DNA of 64,000 nt. Source: Alsobacter metallidurans (GTDB taxonomy: Bacteria > Pseudomonadota > Alphaproteobacteria > Rhizobiales > Beijerinckiaceae). The stretch lies in assembly GCF_014636935.1 (NCBI RefSeq), contig NZ_BMES01000003.1:494977-558976 (forward strand), in the 5' to 3' direction. Shown piece by piece: positions 10,671-19,257 of the stretch; position 1 is the stretch's first letter, and the number at the start of each line of letters is the position of its first letter. The translations under genes were made by a program, and so were the position numbers. The notes beneath the pieces are model-generated. The model was not told the origin of the DNA, did no database searches, and saw nothing but the letters and a program-made list of their open reading frames with translations.

Positions 10671-12476
10671 ATGAGCGAGCACCCCATCTCCAACATCCGC
10701 AACTTCTCGATCGTGGCCCACATCGACCACGGCAAGTCGACCCTGGCCGACCGGCTGATCCAGTCCACGGGCGGGTTGCAGGAACGCGAGATGGTCGAGC
10801 AGGTGCTCGACAGCATGGACATCGAGCGCGAGCGCGGCATCACCATCAAGGCCCAGACGGTGCGGCTCGACTACAAGGCCAAGGATGGCAAGACCTACAT
10901 CCTGAACCTTATGGACACGCCCGGCCACGTCGACTTCGCGTACGAGGTCAGCCGCTCGCTCGCGGCCTGCGAGGGCTCTCTCCTGGTGGTGGACGCCTCC
11001 CAGGGCGTCGAGGCGCAGACGCTCGCCAACGTCTACCATGCGCTGGACGCCAACCACGAGATCGTGCCCGTCCTCAACAAGATCGACCTGCCCGCCGCCG
11101 AGCCCGACCGCATCAAGGCGCAGATCGAGGAGGTGATCGGCCTCGACGCCTCCGACGCGGTGCCGATCTCGGCCAAGACCGGCCTTGGCATCGACCTCGT
11201 GCTCGAGGCCATCGTCACCAAGCTGCCGCCCCCCAAGGGCGACGAGACGGCGCCCCTGAAGGCCCTGCTGGTCGACAGCTGGTACGACGCCTATTTGGGC
11301 GTGGTCGTGCTCGTGCGCGTCATCGACGGCGTGCTCAAGAAGGGCGCGGACATCACCATGATGGGCGCGGCCGCCCGTTACTCGGTGGACCGCATCGGCG
11401 TGTTCAAGCCCAAGATGACCGACCAGGCCGAGCTCGGACCCGGCGAGATCGGCTTCATCACGGCGCAGATCAAGCAGGTGGCCGACACCCGCGTGGGCGA
11501 CACCATCACGGAAACGCGCCGACAGACCGCCTCGGCCCTGCCGGGCTTCAAGCCCGCCCAGCCGGTGGTGTTCTGCGGCCTGTTCCCGGTGGACGCGGCC
11601 GACTTCGAGGATCTGCGCGCCGCCATGGGCCGCCTGCGGCTCAACGACGCCAGCTTCTCCTATGAAATGGAGAGCTCGGCCGCGCTCGGCTTCGGCTTCC
11701 GCTGCGGCTTCCTCGGCCTCCTGCATCTGGAGATCATCCAGGAGCGGCTGGAGCGCGAGTTCAACCTCGACCTGATCGCGACCGCCCCCTCGGTGATCTA
11801 CAAGCTCGCCCTGCGCGACGGCGAGCACATCGAGCTGCACAACCCGGCCGACATGCCGGACATCATGAAGATCGAGGAGATCCAGGAGCCCTGGATCCGC
11901 GCCACCATCCTGACGCCGGACGAGTATCTCGGCAGCATTCTCAAGCTGTGCCAGGATCGCCGCGGCACCCAGGTCGATCTCAACTATGTCGGCAAGCGCG
12001 CCATGGTGGTCTACGACCTGCCGCTCAACGAGGTGGTGTTCGACTTCTACGACCGGCTGAAGTCGATTTCGAAGGGCTATGCGTCCTTCGACTACAACAT
12101 CACCGACTACAAGGCCGGCGACCTCGTGAAGATGTCGATCCTCGTCAACGCCGAGCCGGTGGACGCCCTTTCCATGCTGGTGCACCGCACCCGCGCCGAA
12201 ATGCGCGGCCGGGCTATGTGCGAGAAGCTCAAGGAGCTGATCCCGCAGCACCTGTTCCAGATCCCGATCCAGGCCGCCATTGGCGGCAAGATCATCGCCC
12301 GCGAGACCATCTCGGCCCTGCGCAAGGATGTCACCGCCAAGTGCTATGGCGGCGACGTCTCCCGCAAGCGCAAGCTCCTCGACAAGCAGAAGGAGGGCAA
12401 GAAGCGCATGCGCCAGTTCGGCCGCGTCGAGATCCCGCAGGAAGCCTTCATCGCCGCCCTGAAGATGGATAGCTGA
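10671..12476 (+). CDS. lepA: Elongation factor 4 (LepA)
   Basis: Ribosome-dependent GTPase that acts on stalled or misplaced ribosomes. The 601-residue protein matches the family length. G1 is AHIDHGKST (residues 16-24), the switch region is [14 protein letters not shown]3 is DTPGHVDF and G4 NKIDLP. The EF-G-like domains follow, and the LepA-specific C-terminal domain contains [33 protein letters not shown]. The ATG at 10671 opens the family N terminus ([12 protein letters not shown]); the ribosome-binding site is weak. It diverges from the GNAT pair. Confidence 0.97.
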   Translation: MSEHPISNIRNFSIVAHIDHGKSTLADRLIQSTGGLQEREMVEQVLDSMDIERERGITIKAQTVRLDYKAKDGKTYILNLMDTPGHVDFAYEVSRSLAACEGSLLVVDASQGVEAQTLANVYHALDANHEIVPVLNKIDLPAAEPDRIKAQIEEVIGLDASDAVPISAKTGLGIDLVLEAIVTKLPPPKGDETAPLKALLVDSWYDAYLGVVVLVRVIDGVLKKGADITMMGAAARYSVDRIGVFKPKMTDQAELGPGEIGFITAQIKQVADTRVGDTITETRRQTASALPGFKPAQPVVFCGLFPVDAADFEDLRAAMGRLRLNDASFSYEMESSAALGFGFRCGFLGLLHLEIIQERLEREFNLDLIATAPSVIYKLALRDGEHIELHNPADMPDIMKIEEIQEPWIRATILTPDEYLGSILKLCQDRRGTQVDLNYVGKRAMVVYDLPLNEVVFDFYDRLKSISKGYASFDYNITDYKAGDLVKMSILVNAEPVDALSMLVHRTRAEMRGRAMCEKLKELIPQHLFQIPIQAAIGGKIIARETISALRKDVTAKCYGGDVSRKRKLLDKQKEGKKRMRQFGRVEIPQEAFIAALKMDS

Positions 12477-12478
12477 GG

Positions 12479-12868
12479 CTAGACGGTCCGACATCGCGGC
12501 GACCGGCTCGTTTCCGGACGTCGCCGCTCGGGGGAGGGCGCTGGCAACGCCGACGCGTTCTCCGACGCCTCGCGGGCGTGACGCTCCTGCGCCAGTAGGA
12601 TGCCGGTACGCAGGCTGTCCATGAACGCCGCCATGCTGTCGGCCGTCACGCGCCTGCGCGGCGCCCGGCAGGCCAATGCGCGCCTGCAGCGACGCGGTCG
12701 GCGGCAGGCGCCGCGCCCACAGCCCCGCCACGCGCCGTCGCACGTGTTGAGTTCGCCCAGGCGCTGCTCGAACTCCGCCCGGCCGTCATCCGGATCGTCG
12801 TCGGCGAAGAGCACAGAGCTGAGGCCGCCTTCTGGCGCGAGGCGGGAGCGCGGTCGTTCGGCGGGCAT
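12479..12868 (-). CDS. Small Arg/Cys-rich hypothetical protein
   Basis: A 129-residue protein that I cannot assign. The ATG at 12866-12868 has a GGGAGA ribosome-binding site 8 nt upstream, better than that of the longer open frame to 12949. The middle contains a dense Cys/Arg block (CDGAWRGCGRGACRRPRRC, then CRAPRRR) after an acidic stretch (FADDDPDDGRAEFEQRLGEL); a predicted helix (MAAFMDSLRTGILLAQERH) follows. Four closely spaced cysteines suggest metal binding. The gene converges on lepA, with its stop only 2 nt past the lepA stop. The opposite strand has no alternative gene. Confidence 0.55.
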   Translation of the reverse strand: MPAERPRSRLAPEGGLSSVLFADDDPDDGRAEFEQRLGELNTCDGAWRGCGRGACRRPRRCRRALACRAPRRRVTADSMAAFMDSLRTGILLAQERHAREASENASALPAPSPERRRPETSRSPRCRTV

Positions 12869-13433
12869 GGTCGTGTCTCCCGATGAGCGAAAAAATCTCG
12901 CGGCGACAGGCGCGCCTCCGCGTTCTCCGCTTCCGCGGAGTTGGGGCAAGCTGGGTGGAGGGGCGCCGCGAGGCGCCGGCCCATCTAGGGTTTTACGCGT
13001 AGGGTTCGGACGGGCCGACGCCTCGCGACCGGCGATTTTGAACCTTTCCGACCCGCGCTCCGTCCTCGTGGCCGCGCCTTTCGGGCCGCGACCGCGAGGG
13101 TGTTAAGGTGGCCGCGTCCACGGCCCCACCGTAGTGTGGGGCGGGCGGGCTGACTGCCGGACGTTGGGTCGGCCGAGGCTGTTACCCCTCGAACCCGCCG
13201 TCCGGCCGCTCTGGAAAGGCCTCCCGGGAGGGTGGGTCCGGTATCCCCACCCGCGCAGGCGCCGCGCTCCGACCCCGCAACGGACCGCTCCGGAAGCGCC
13301 CCCTCCCTGGGTCGAGAGTGGCGCAAGAGTGCGCGAAATCCTACCGATTGTCAAGGACTATTTTCTTATAGTGAGATCAGCCGCCGATTACTCGGACGCC
13401 GGTCGGCGTCGAGCAGGCGCTGCGCGGCGGGGA
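12869..13433. other. 565-bp gene-free region with several strong hairpins
   Basis: No convincing coding sequence is present on either strand; the open frames here are highly Arg/Pro/Gly-rich and have no ribosome-binding site. The left part (12950-13100) is plain GC-rich spacer. The part from 13120 to 13255 holds three strong inverted repeats: 13123-13142, 13157-13205 and 13230-13252. An AT-rich tract at 13340-13380 contains a minus-strand TTGACA (13354-13349). The region could encode a structured RNA read leftward, and it also follows the pheT stop. Confidence 0.5.
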
Positions 13434-15851
13434 TCACCGCAGCGTCGCGCCGGTCTTTTTCTGCGCCTCGGCGACGATCTTGTTGGCCACGGCCTCGATC
13501 TCGACGTCCGTGAGCGTCTTTTCGGTCGGCTGCAGCGTTACCGCGATCGCGACCGACTTCTTGCCGTCCGGCACGCCCGGCCCTTCATAGACGTCGAACA
13601 CGTCCACGGCCGAGACCAGCTGCCGCTCGGCCGCCTGCGCGGCCTTCACGAGGTCGCCGGCCGCGACCGAGCGATCCACCACGAAGGCGAAGTCGCGCGC
13701 GATCGGCTGGAAGTCCGACAGCGTCAGCTTCGGCTTTACCTTGGTGGGCTTCGCCTTGGGCGGCGGCAGCATGTCGAGGATCAACTCGAAGCCGACCGCC
13801 GGGCCCTTGACGTCCAGCGCCTCCAGGGCGCGCGGGTGCAGCTCGCCGAACCAGCCGACCACCATCTTGGGGCCGAACTGCAGCGTGCCGGAACGGCCGG
13901 GGTGGAACCACGCGGGGCCGCCCGCCACGACCTGCAGCCCGCCGGTGGGCACGCCCAGCGTCTCCAGCACCGCCATGGCGTCCGCCTTGGCGTCGAACAG
14001 GTCGGCCGCCTTGGCGCCCGTCCAGTGCCGCCCGACCGCCTCGGCCCGGGCCAAGCCTCTGCGCACGCCGGACGCCGCGATCTTCTGGTCCTCGGGCTTG
14101 TCGCCCCGGAACACCTGTCCGACCTCGAACAGCGCCGTATCCGTGAAGCCCCGGTCGGCGTTGCGCTGGCTGGCCTTGAGCAGGCCCGGCAGCAGGCTCG
14201 GGCGCATGTCGGAGAGTTCGGCCGCGATCGGGTTGGCGAGCGCCAGCTCGGGCTGGCCGCCGCCGAAGCGCTCGGCCTCGGCCTTGCCGATGAACGACCA
14301 GGTCACGGCCTCCACCATGCCGCGCGCCGCAAGCGCGCGCTTGGCCGTGCGCGTGCGCTTCTGGATCAGCGTCAGCACCGGCTTGGCGACGATCGCCTCC
14401 TCGCGTGGGAACGGCGTCGACAAAACGCGGTCAAGCCCGGCGATGCGGACGATCTCCTCGACGATGTCGGCCTTGCCCTCCACGTCCGGCCGCCAGGACG
14501 GCACCGCCACCTTGACGTAGCGATCCGAGCCCGAGACCCAGAAGCCGAGCTCGCGCAGGATCACCTTCATCTCGGGAACCGGCAGGTCGAGCCCGGTGAG
14601 GCGTTCCACTTCCGCGTACGGGAAGTCGATCAACTTATCCGAAGCCGGGATCTCGCCCGCGAGCTCGATCCCGGAGGCTTCGCCGCCGCACAGGTCCAGC
14701 ACCATCCGGGTCGCCATCTCGAGGCCCGGCAGGCAGAACGCGGGATCGACGCCGCGCTCGAAGCGGTAGCGCGCATCCGTGTTGACGCCGAGCTTGCGGC
14801 CCGTGGTGGCGATGTTGAGCGGGTCCCACAGCGCCGACTCGATCAGCACGTCCGTGGTGTTTTCGTCGCAGCCGGAGTGCTCGCCGCCCATCACGCCCGC
14901 GATGCTCTCGACGCCGTTGTCGTCCGTGATCACCACCATGCCGGCGTCGAGCCGATAGGTGCGGCCGTCAAGCGCCAGCACCTCCTCGCCGTCACGGGCG
15001 CGGCGCACAACGAGGTCGCCCTTCACCTTGGCGAGGTCGAACACGTGCAGCGGCCGGTTCTGGTCGAAGGTCATGTAGTTGGTGATGTCGACCAGCGCGT
15101 TGATGGGCCGCAGCCCGATCGCCTTCAGGCGGCGCTGCATCCACTCCGGGCTGGGCCCGTTCTTCACCCCGCGCACGAGGCGCAGCGCGAAGGCCGGGCA
15201 GAGCCTGGCGTCATCCGCCGCGAAGTCGAGCCGCACGCGCGTCGGGCACGGGAAGGCGCCCGGCACGGCCGCGACCGGCTTGTCGATGAAGCGGCCGAGA
15301 TTGGCCGCCGCGAGGTCGCGCGCCACGCCGTGCACGCCGAGCGCATCCGGACGGTTCGGCGTCACCGCGAAGTCGATCACCGGGTCGTCGAGATGGGCCC
15401 ATTCGGCGTAAGCGACGCCCACCGGCGCATCGGCCGGCAGGTCGATGATGCCGTCATGGTCCTCGCCGAGCCCGAGCTCCATGGCCGAGCACAGCATGCC
15501 GCGGCTCTCGACGCCCCGGATAGTGCCGACGCCGAGCGTGATGCCCTTGCCGGGAATGAACGTGCCGGGCGGCGAGAACACCGACTTCATGCCCGTGCGG
15601 GCGTTCGGCGCGCCGCACACTACCTGCACGGGCTCGCCCGCGCCGGTGTCCACCATGCACACCCGCAGCCGGTCGGCGTTGGGGTGCTGCTCGGCCGAGA
15701 CCACGTACGCGATCGTGTAGGGGGCCAGCACCTTGGCCTGGTCCTCCACGGCCTCGACCTCGAGCCCCACCTTGGTGAGCGTCTCGGCCACCGTCTCGAC
15801 GCTCGCGCCCGTGTCGAGGTGCTCCTTGAGCCAGGAGAGTGTGAGCTTCAT
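13434..15851 (-). CDS. pheT: Phenylalanyl-tRNA synthetase beta subunit
   Basis: The beta chain of the alpha2-beta2 enzyme that charges tRNA-Phe. It carries tRNA recognition and Tyr editing. The 805-residue product shows an N-terminal tRNA-binding OB domain (about 40-150, with [11 protein letters not shown]), the B3/4 editing domain, the B5 domain, the catalytic-like core and the C-terminal FDX-ACB anticodon-binding domain ending KKTGATLR. The start ([12 protein letters not shown]) is classical and is preceded by GAGGAGAG. It begins 10 nt after the pheS stop, and the ribosome-binding site overlaps that stop, so translation is probably coupled. Confidence 0.97.
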   Translation of the reverse strand: MKLTLSWLKEHLDTGASVETVAETLTKVGLEVEAVEDQAKVLAPYTIAYVVSAEQHPNADRLRVCMVDTGAGEPVQVVCGAPNARTGMKSVFSPPGTFIPGKGITLGVGTIRGVESRGMLCSAMELGLGEDHDGIIDLPADAPVGVAYAEWAHLDDPVIDFAVTPNRPDALGVHGVARDLAAANLGRFIDKPVAAVPGAFPCPTRVRLDFAADDARLCPAFALRLVRGVKNGPSPEWMQRRLKAIGLRPINALVDITNYMTFDQNRPLHVFDLAKVKGDLVVRRARDGEEVLALDGRTYRLDAGMVVITDDNGVESIAGVMGGEHSGCDENTTDVLIESALWDPLNIATTGRKLGVNTDARYRFERGVDPAFCLPGLEMATRMVLDLCGGEASGIELAGEIPASDKLIDFPYAEVERLTGLDLPVPEMKVILRELGFWVSGSDRYVKVAVPSWRPDVEGKADIVEEIVRIAGLDRVLSTPFPREEAIVAKPVLTLIQKRTRTAKRALAARGMVEAVTWSFIGKAEAERFGGGQPELALANPIAAELSDMRPSLLPGLLKASQRNADRGFTDTALFEVGQVFRGDKPEDQKIAASGVRRGLARAEAVGRHWTGAKAADLFDAKADAMAVLETLGVPTGGLQVVAGGPAWFHPGRSGTLQFGPKMVVGWFGELHPRALEALDVKGPAVGFELILDMLPPPKAKPTKVKPKLTLSDFQPIARDFAFVVDRSVAAGDLVKAAQAAERQLVSAVDVFDVYEGPGVPDGKKSVAIAVTLQPTEKTLTDVEIEAVANKIVAEAQKKTGATLR

Positions 15852-15861
15852 CGATCTCTCC

Positions 15862-16944
15862 TCAAACGCTCAGGCCGGCCGTCAGCGACGGCATGTCGAG
15901 CGGGCGGAAGCCGTAGTGGCTGAGCCAGCGCACGTCGGCGTCGAAAAAGGCGCGCAGGTCCGGCATGCCATATTTCAGCATCGCGATGCGGTCGATGCCC
16001 ATGCCCCAGGCGAAGCCCTGGTACTCGTCCGGGTCCAGCCCGCAATTGCGGATGACGTTGGGGTGCACCATGCCGCAGCCCAGGATCTCGAGCCAGTCGT
16101 CGCCCTCGCCGAAGCGGATCTCGCCGCCCTTGCGGGAGCACTGAATATCGACCTCGGCGGAGGGCTCCGTGAACGGGAAGAACGACGGCCGGAACCGCAT
16201 CTTGACGTTGTCGACCTCGAAGAAGCTCCGGCAGAACTCCTCCAGGATCCACTTGAGGTGGCCCATGTGCGAGCCCTTGTCGATCACCAGGCCCTCGACC
16301 TGGTGGAACATGGGCGTATGCGTCTGGTCGCTGTCGCACCGGTAGGTGCGCCCCGGGATGATCACCCGGATCGGCGGCTTCTGCGACATCATGGTGCGCA
16401 CCTGCACGGGGCTGGTGTGGGTGCGCAGCAGCTTGCGCTCGCCATTCGCGTCCGGGTTGAAGAAGAACGTGTCGTGCATCTCCCGGGCCGGGTGGCCGAC
16501 CGGGAAGTTCAACGCCGTGAAGTTCAGGAAGTCGGCCTCGATGTCCGGCCCCTCGGCGACCGCGAAGCCCATGTCGCCGAAGATGGTGGTGAGCTCGTCG
16601 ATGACCTGGCTGATCGGGTGCACCCGGCCGCGGCCGAGCGCGCTTTCGGGCGACGGCAGCGTCACGTCCACGCGCTCGGCCGCCAGGCGCGCATCCAGCG
16701 CCGCATCCTTCAGCGCCGTGCGGCGCTCGGCCAGGAGCCCGGTGACGCGGTCGCGAAGCCCATTGATGAGCGGCCCCTTTTCCTTGCGTTCGTCGGAGCT
16801 CATGGAGCCCAGCGTCTTCAGGAGATCGGACACCGAGCCCTTCTTGCCGAGCGCGCCGACGCGAACGACCTCCAGCGCGGCTTCGTCGCCGGCCTGGGCC
16901 ACGGCGGCCGCGATCTCGGATTCAAGGGCGGAAAGATCGGACAT
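15862..16944 (-). CDS. pheS: Phenylalanyl-tRNA synthetase alpha subunit
   Basis: Catalytic subunit that activates phenylalanine. The 360-residue class II synthetase has an N-terminal coiled-coil region (1-100) that grips tRNA, motif 2 ([21 protein letters not shown]) and motif 3 ([14 protein letters not shown]). The ATG at 16942-16944 was chosen over a TTG two codons upstream because the family start MSDL follows it. The GAGG ribosome-binding site at 16957-16954 is partly buried in a large leader hairpin (16946-16998), which suggests translational control. pheT follows in the same operon. Confidence 0.97.
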   Translation of the reverse strand: MSDLSALESEIAAAVAQAGDEAALEVVRVGALGKKGSVSDLLKTLGSMSSDERKEKGPLINGLRDRVTGLLAERRTALKDAALDARLAAERVDVTLPSPESALGRGRVHPISQVIDELTTIFGDMGFAVAEGPDIEADFLNFTALNFPVGHPAREMHDTFFFNPDANGERKLLRTHTSPVQVRTMMSQKPPIRVIIPGRTYRCDSDQTHTPMFHQVEGLVIDKGSHMGHLKWILEEFCRSFFEVDNVKMRFRPSFFPFTEPSAEVDIQCSRKGGEIRFGEGDDWLEILGCGMVHPNVIRNCGLDPDEYQGFAWGMGIDRIAMLKYGMPDLRAFFDADVRWLSHYGFRPLDMPSLTAGLSV

Positions 16945-16945
16945 G

Positions 16946-16998
16946 GGCAAACACCTCGGGCGCCGGAGAGGGCCCCGGCGCGGACGCGGGTGTTTGCC
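16946..16998 (-). promoter_or_regulatory. Leader hairpin directly before the pheS start codon
   Basis: GGCAAACACC (16946-16955) and GGTGTTTGCC (16989-16998) form a perfect 10-bp stem, and GCGCCGG (16960-16966) with CCGGCGC (16975-16981) forms an inner 7-bp stem. In the pheS mRNA the outer stem ends one nucleotide before the AUG and includes the GG of the GAGG ribosome-binding site. There is no T tract, so it is unlikely to be a terminator. Translational regulation is an inference. Confidence 0.7.
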
Positions 16999-17114
16999 AC
17001 GGGAGGGCGCGCGTTGTCGAGAGAGGGCGGGGGTTTCAGGCCGAAGGACGCAATCGCGCGAATTGCACCCTCGGGTCGGTGGACGACCTTCAGGCCGGGT
17101 GTTTGGCTGGCGTC

Positions 17115-17333
17115 ATGTCGCTGCTGAAAATCTTTATGCTGCTCAATGCTGTTTTGGTGGCGATCATCCCATACGGCGCGTATCGCCGTGGGCTGTCGCC
17201 GTTCCGTTGGTTCCTGATCTCGGTGCTCTTCACGCCCATGATCGCGCTTCCGGTTCTGGCGTGGCGCGACTTCAAACGGCAACGTGCGATGGTGGTGGCG
17301 GCCCCGAATGAGCTGATCCCGCCTCGCTCTTGA
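17115..17333 (+). CDS. Small two-helix membrane protein of unknown function
   Basis: A 72-residue protein with two predicted membrane helices: residues 3-24 (LLKIFMLLNAVLVAIIPYGAY) and about 31-50 (WFLISVLFTPMIALPVLAW). A basic loop (RRGLSP) separates them, and a basic tail follows (RDFKRQR). The ATG at 17115 begins right before the first helix. The gene stands alone between divergent pheS and hsp20. No family is recognised, but the hydrophobicity pattern and compact length support a real gene. Confidence 0.55.
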   Translation: MSLLKIFMLLNAVLVAIIPYGAYRRGLSPFRWFLISVLFTPMIALPVLAWRDFKRQRAMVVAAPNELIPPRS

Positions 17334-17431
17334 ACCGCCCGCCTATCCCCCACATATTCCGGATGCGGCCTCGGCCGCCCGGGTGCTGCATGAGCGGGCC
17401 CGGAACCGGAGCGCCTTCGCTAAAGGGCTTC

Positions 17432-17860
17432 ATGTCACGCGTACCGTCCTTGTCTTCTCCGTTCCTGCTCGGCTTCGACGAGGTGGAACGGGCTCTCAGC
17501 AGGGTGGCCAAGGCCGCCTCGGAGGGATACCCGCCCTACAACATCGAGCGCATCCACCGCGACGGCGACATGCCCGAGCGGCTGCGGATCACGCTCGCGG
17601 TGGCGGGGTTCACCCGGGACGATCTGGAGATCACCTTGGAGGAGAACCAGCTGGTCATCCGTGGCCGGCAGGCCGACGACAAGGACAGGATGTTCCTGCA
17701 CCGCGGCATCGCGGCGCGGCAGTTCCAGCGGGCCTTTCTGCTGGCCGACGGATTGGAAGTTCGCGGCGCCGACCTCGCCAACGGCTTGCTCTCCATCGAT
17801 CTGGTTCGCCCCGAATGCGAGCGCATCGTCCGGCGGATCGACATCCTCAGCCGCGACTGA
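17432..17860 (+). CDS. Hsp20 family small heat-shock protein
   Basis: ATP-independent holdase chaperone. The 142-residue protein contains the alpha-crystallin core from about residue 37 to 128: RLRITLAVAGFTRDDLEITLEE, the conserved LVIRGRQ strand, FLHRGIAARQFQRAFLLADGLEV, and a GLLSIDL segment in place of the usual GVL motif. The N terminus (PFLLGFDEVERAL) is the canonical IbpA-like oligomerisation motif. The start at 17432 has an AAAGGG ribosome-binding site that could pair with an upstream GCCTT. It is followed by a DUF1150 gene, a standard pairing in this order. Confidence 0.92.
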   Translation: MSRVPSLSSPFLLGFDEVERALSRVAKAASEGYPPYNIERIHRDGDMPERLRITLAVAGFTRDDLEITLEENQLVIRGRQADDKDRMFLHRGIAARQFQRAFLLADGLEVRGADLANGLLSIDLVRPECERIVRRIDILSRD

Positions 17861-17917
17861 CGGCCAAGTCCGCGAACAACGCTTCTCCCCCACTCGCTCC
17901 GCTCAAAGGAGGGTGCG

Positions 17918-18181
17918 ATGCCTGACGCCAACAAGACTTTCGACCTCACCGTGACCCCGCAGATCCTGGCCGCCATGGGCGGTGGAGAGATCGCGTATGT
18001 GCGGGCCATCAAGTCGGATGATCTCAACCGCCTGTTTCCGCAGGCGCCCGAGATTCAGCCCGGCCTCGACCTCTTCGCGCTGCTCGGCGCGGACGGCACC
18101 CCCATCATGGTGACGGACAGCCGCAACACCGCCATCGCGAATGCGTGGGAAAACAACCTCACGCCCGTGAGCGTGCACTAG
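17918..18181 (+). CDS. DUF1150 family protein
   Basis: An 87-residue protein with the DUF1150 signature: MGGGEIAYVRAI near residue 20, then FPQAPEIQPGLDLFALLGADGTPIMVTDSRNTAIANAWEN. The ATG at 17918 follows an excellent AAAGGAGG site. The family is short, mostly restricted to alphaproteobacteria and typically encoded just after hsp20, as here (57 nt apart), so a role with the chaperone is inferred. No enzymatic motif is seen. Confidence 0.88.
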   Translation: MPDANKTFDLTVTPQILAAMGGGEIAYVRAIKSDDLNRLFPQAPEIQPGLDLFALLGADGTPIMVTDSRNTAIANAWENNLTPVSVH

Positions 18182-18220
18182 GGCGGAGCTCCGCTTCAGG
18201 CGGAAAGGCCGCAGCCCGAA

Positions 18221-18348
18221 CCCTCTCCCGCGACGCGGGGGAGGGCAGGGAGGGGGCGGTGAAGCGCCTCACACCCATACGCGGTCGCGCGCCACGACCT
18301 CCTCTGTCGGCCGTCGCCGAACTCTCCCCCGCTGGGCGGGAGAGAGTT
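18221..18348. repeat. Intergenic element with two GC-rich hairpins
   Basis: CCCTCTCCC (18221-18229) pairs with GGGGGAGGG (18237-18245), with one mismatch, and AACTCTC-C-CCCGC (18320-18332) pairs with GCGGG-A-GAGAGTT (18336-18348) around TGG. The layout of two CTCTCC/GGAGAG palindromes about 75 bp apart resembles the element at 39391-39508. It fills the gap between the convergent DUF1150 and hydrolase genes and probably also terminates both transcripts. Confidence 0.6.
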
Positions 18349-18370
18349 GCGCGTCCTTGTCAAAGCCTGG

Positions 18371-19156
18371 TCACGCGATCCCCTCGATGGCGCTCACCAG
18401 CCTGGCCAGGTCCTCGGGCCGGGACAGGCGGTGGTCGCCGTCCTTGATCAGCGTCGTCACAACGTCGTCGCCCGGCATGTGCTCCACGAGCCGCATGGCG
18501 TGCTTCCACGGCACGTCGGGGTCGCGCATGCCCTGCAGGATGTGCACCGGGCAGCCGGTCACGATGGGCGGGCCGTCCAGCATGAGATGCCGCCGTCCGT
18601 CCTCGATCAGCGCCCGCGTGATCGGGTAGGGCTCGGGCGCGTAGTCCGACTGGCGCATCCAGACGCCCTTGTCGGTGATCTCGCGCTTCACCTTGGCGGG
18701 GAAACGGTCCCACATCAGCGTCTGGGTGAAGTCCACGGCGGGCGCGATCAACACGAGCCCGGACAGGCCGAGGCTGTCCGCCTTCAGCGCGCGGGCGGCC
18801 AGAAGCGCCAGCCAGCCGCCCATGGAGGAGCCGACCAGCACGGGCCTGGGCCCTGCTTTCTGGCGGATCACCGCGAGGCTCTCGTTGAGCCATCGCGAGA
18901 TGGTGGCGTCCTCGAAGCGGCCGTCGGATTCGCCGTGGCCCGAATAGTCGAAGCGCAGGAAGCTGCGGGCTTTCTTGGCCGCCCATGCGTCCAGCGTGGC
19001 CGCCTTGGTGGCCAGCATGTCGGACCGGAAGCCGCCCATCCACACCACGGTTGGTCCTGCGCCGGGCCGCAGCCGATACGCGATCCGGCGGGGGCCGTCG
19101 TCCACGTCCAACTGCAGGAATTCCGGAGGGGCAAATTGCGTGTTGACTGCGCTCAC
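18371..19156 (-). CDS. Alpha/beta hydrolase
   Basis: A 261-residue alpha/beta-hydrolase fold protein. The oxyanion region is VVWMGGFRSD, the nucleophile elbow is VGSSMGGW (Ser), the acid is probably the Asp in GMRDPDVPW, and the catalytic His is in KDGDHRLSR near the C terminus. A SGHGESDG motif precedes the elbow. This pattern matches the ABHD10-like thioesterase/esterase group, but the substrate is unknown. The GTG at 19156 has an AAGAGG site 6 nt upstream and was preferred over longer starts lacking one. It diverges from the glycosyltransferase. Confidence 0.85.
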   Translation of the reverse strand: MSAVNTQFAPPEFLQLDVDDGPRRIAYRLRPGAGPTVVWMGGFRSDMLATKAATLDAWAAKKARSFLRFDYSGHGESDGRFEDATISRWLNESLAVIRQKAGPRPVLVGSSMGGWLALLAARALKADSLGLSGLVLIAPAVDFTQTLMWDRFPAKVKREITDKGVWMRQSDYAPEPYPITRALIEDGRRHLMLDGPPIVTGCPVHILQGMRDPDVPWKHAMRLVEHMPGDDVVTTLIKDGDHRLSRPEDLARLVSAIEGIA

Positions 19157-19257
19157 CGTAAACCTCTTGGCATGCAACGCGTCGCGGCGAATCGCCTGAG
19201 CTTTTCGACATCTGGCCGGTTTGCCGGCGCCCGCGATCATTACCGGAGGCGCGTCTG

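Noticed and set aside
10038..12743. A 901-codon minus-strand frame covering lepA and a GNAT gene
   Set aside because: Only the last 172 codons encode a GNAT protein with its own ATG and ribosome-binding site. The rest is the antisense shadow of lepA.
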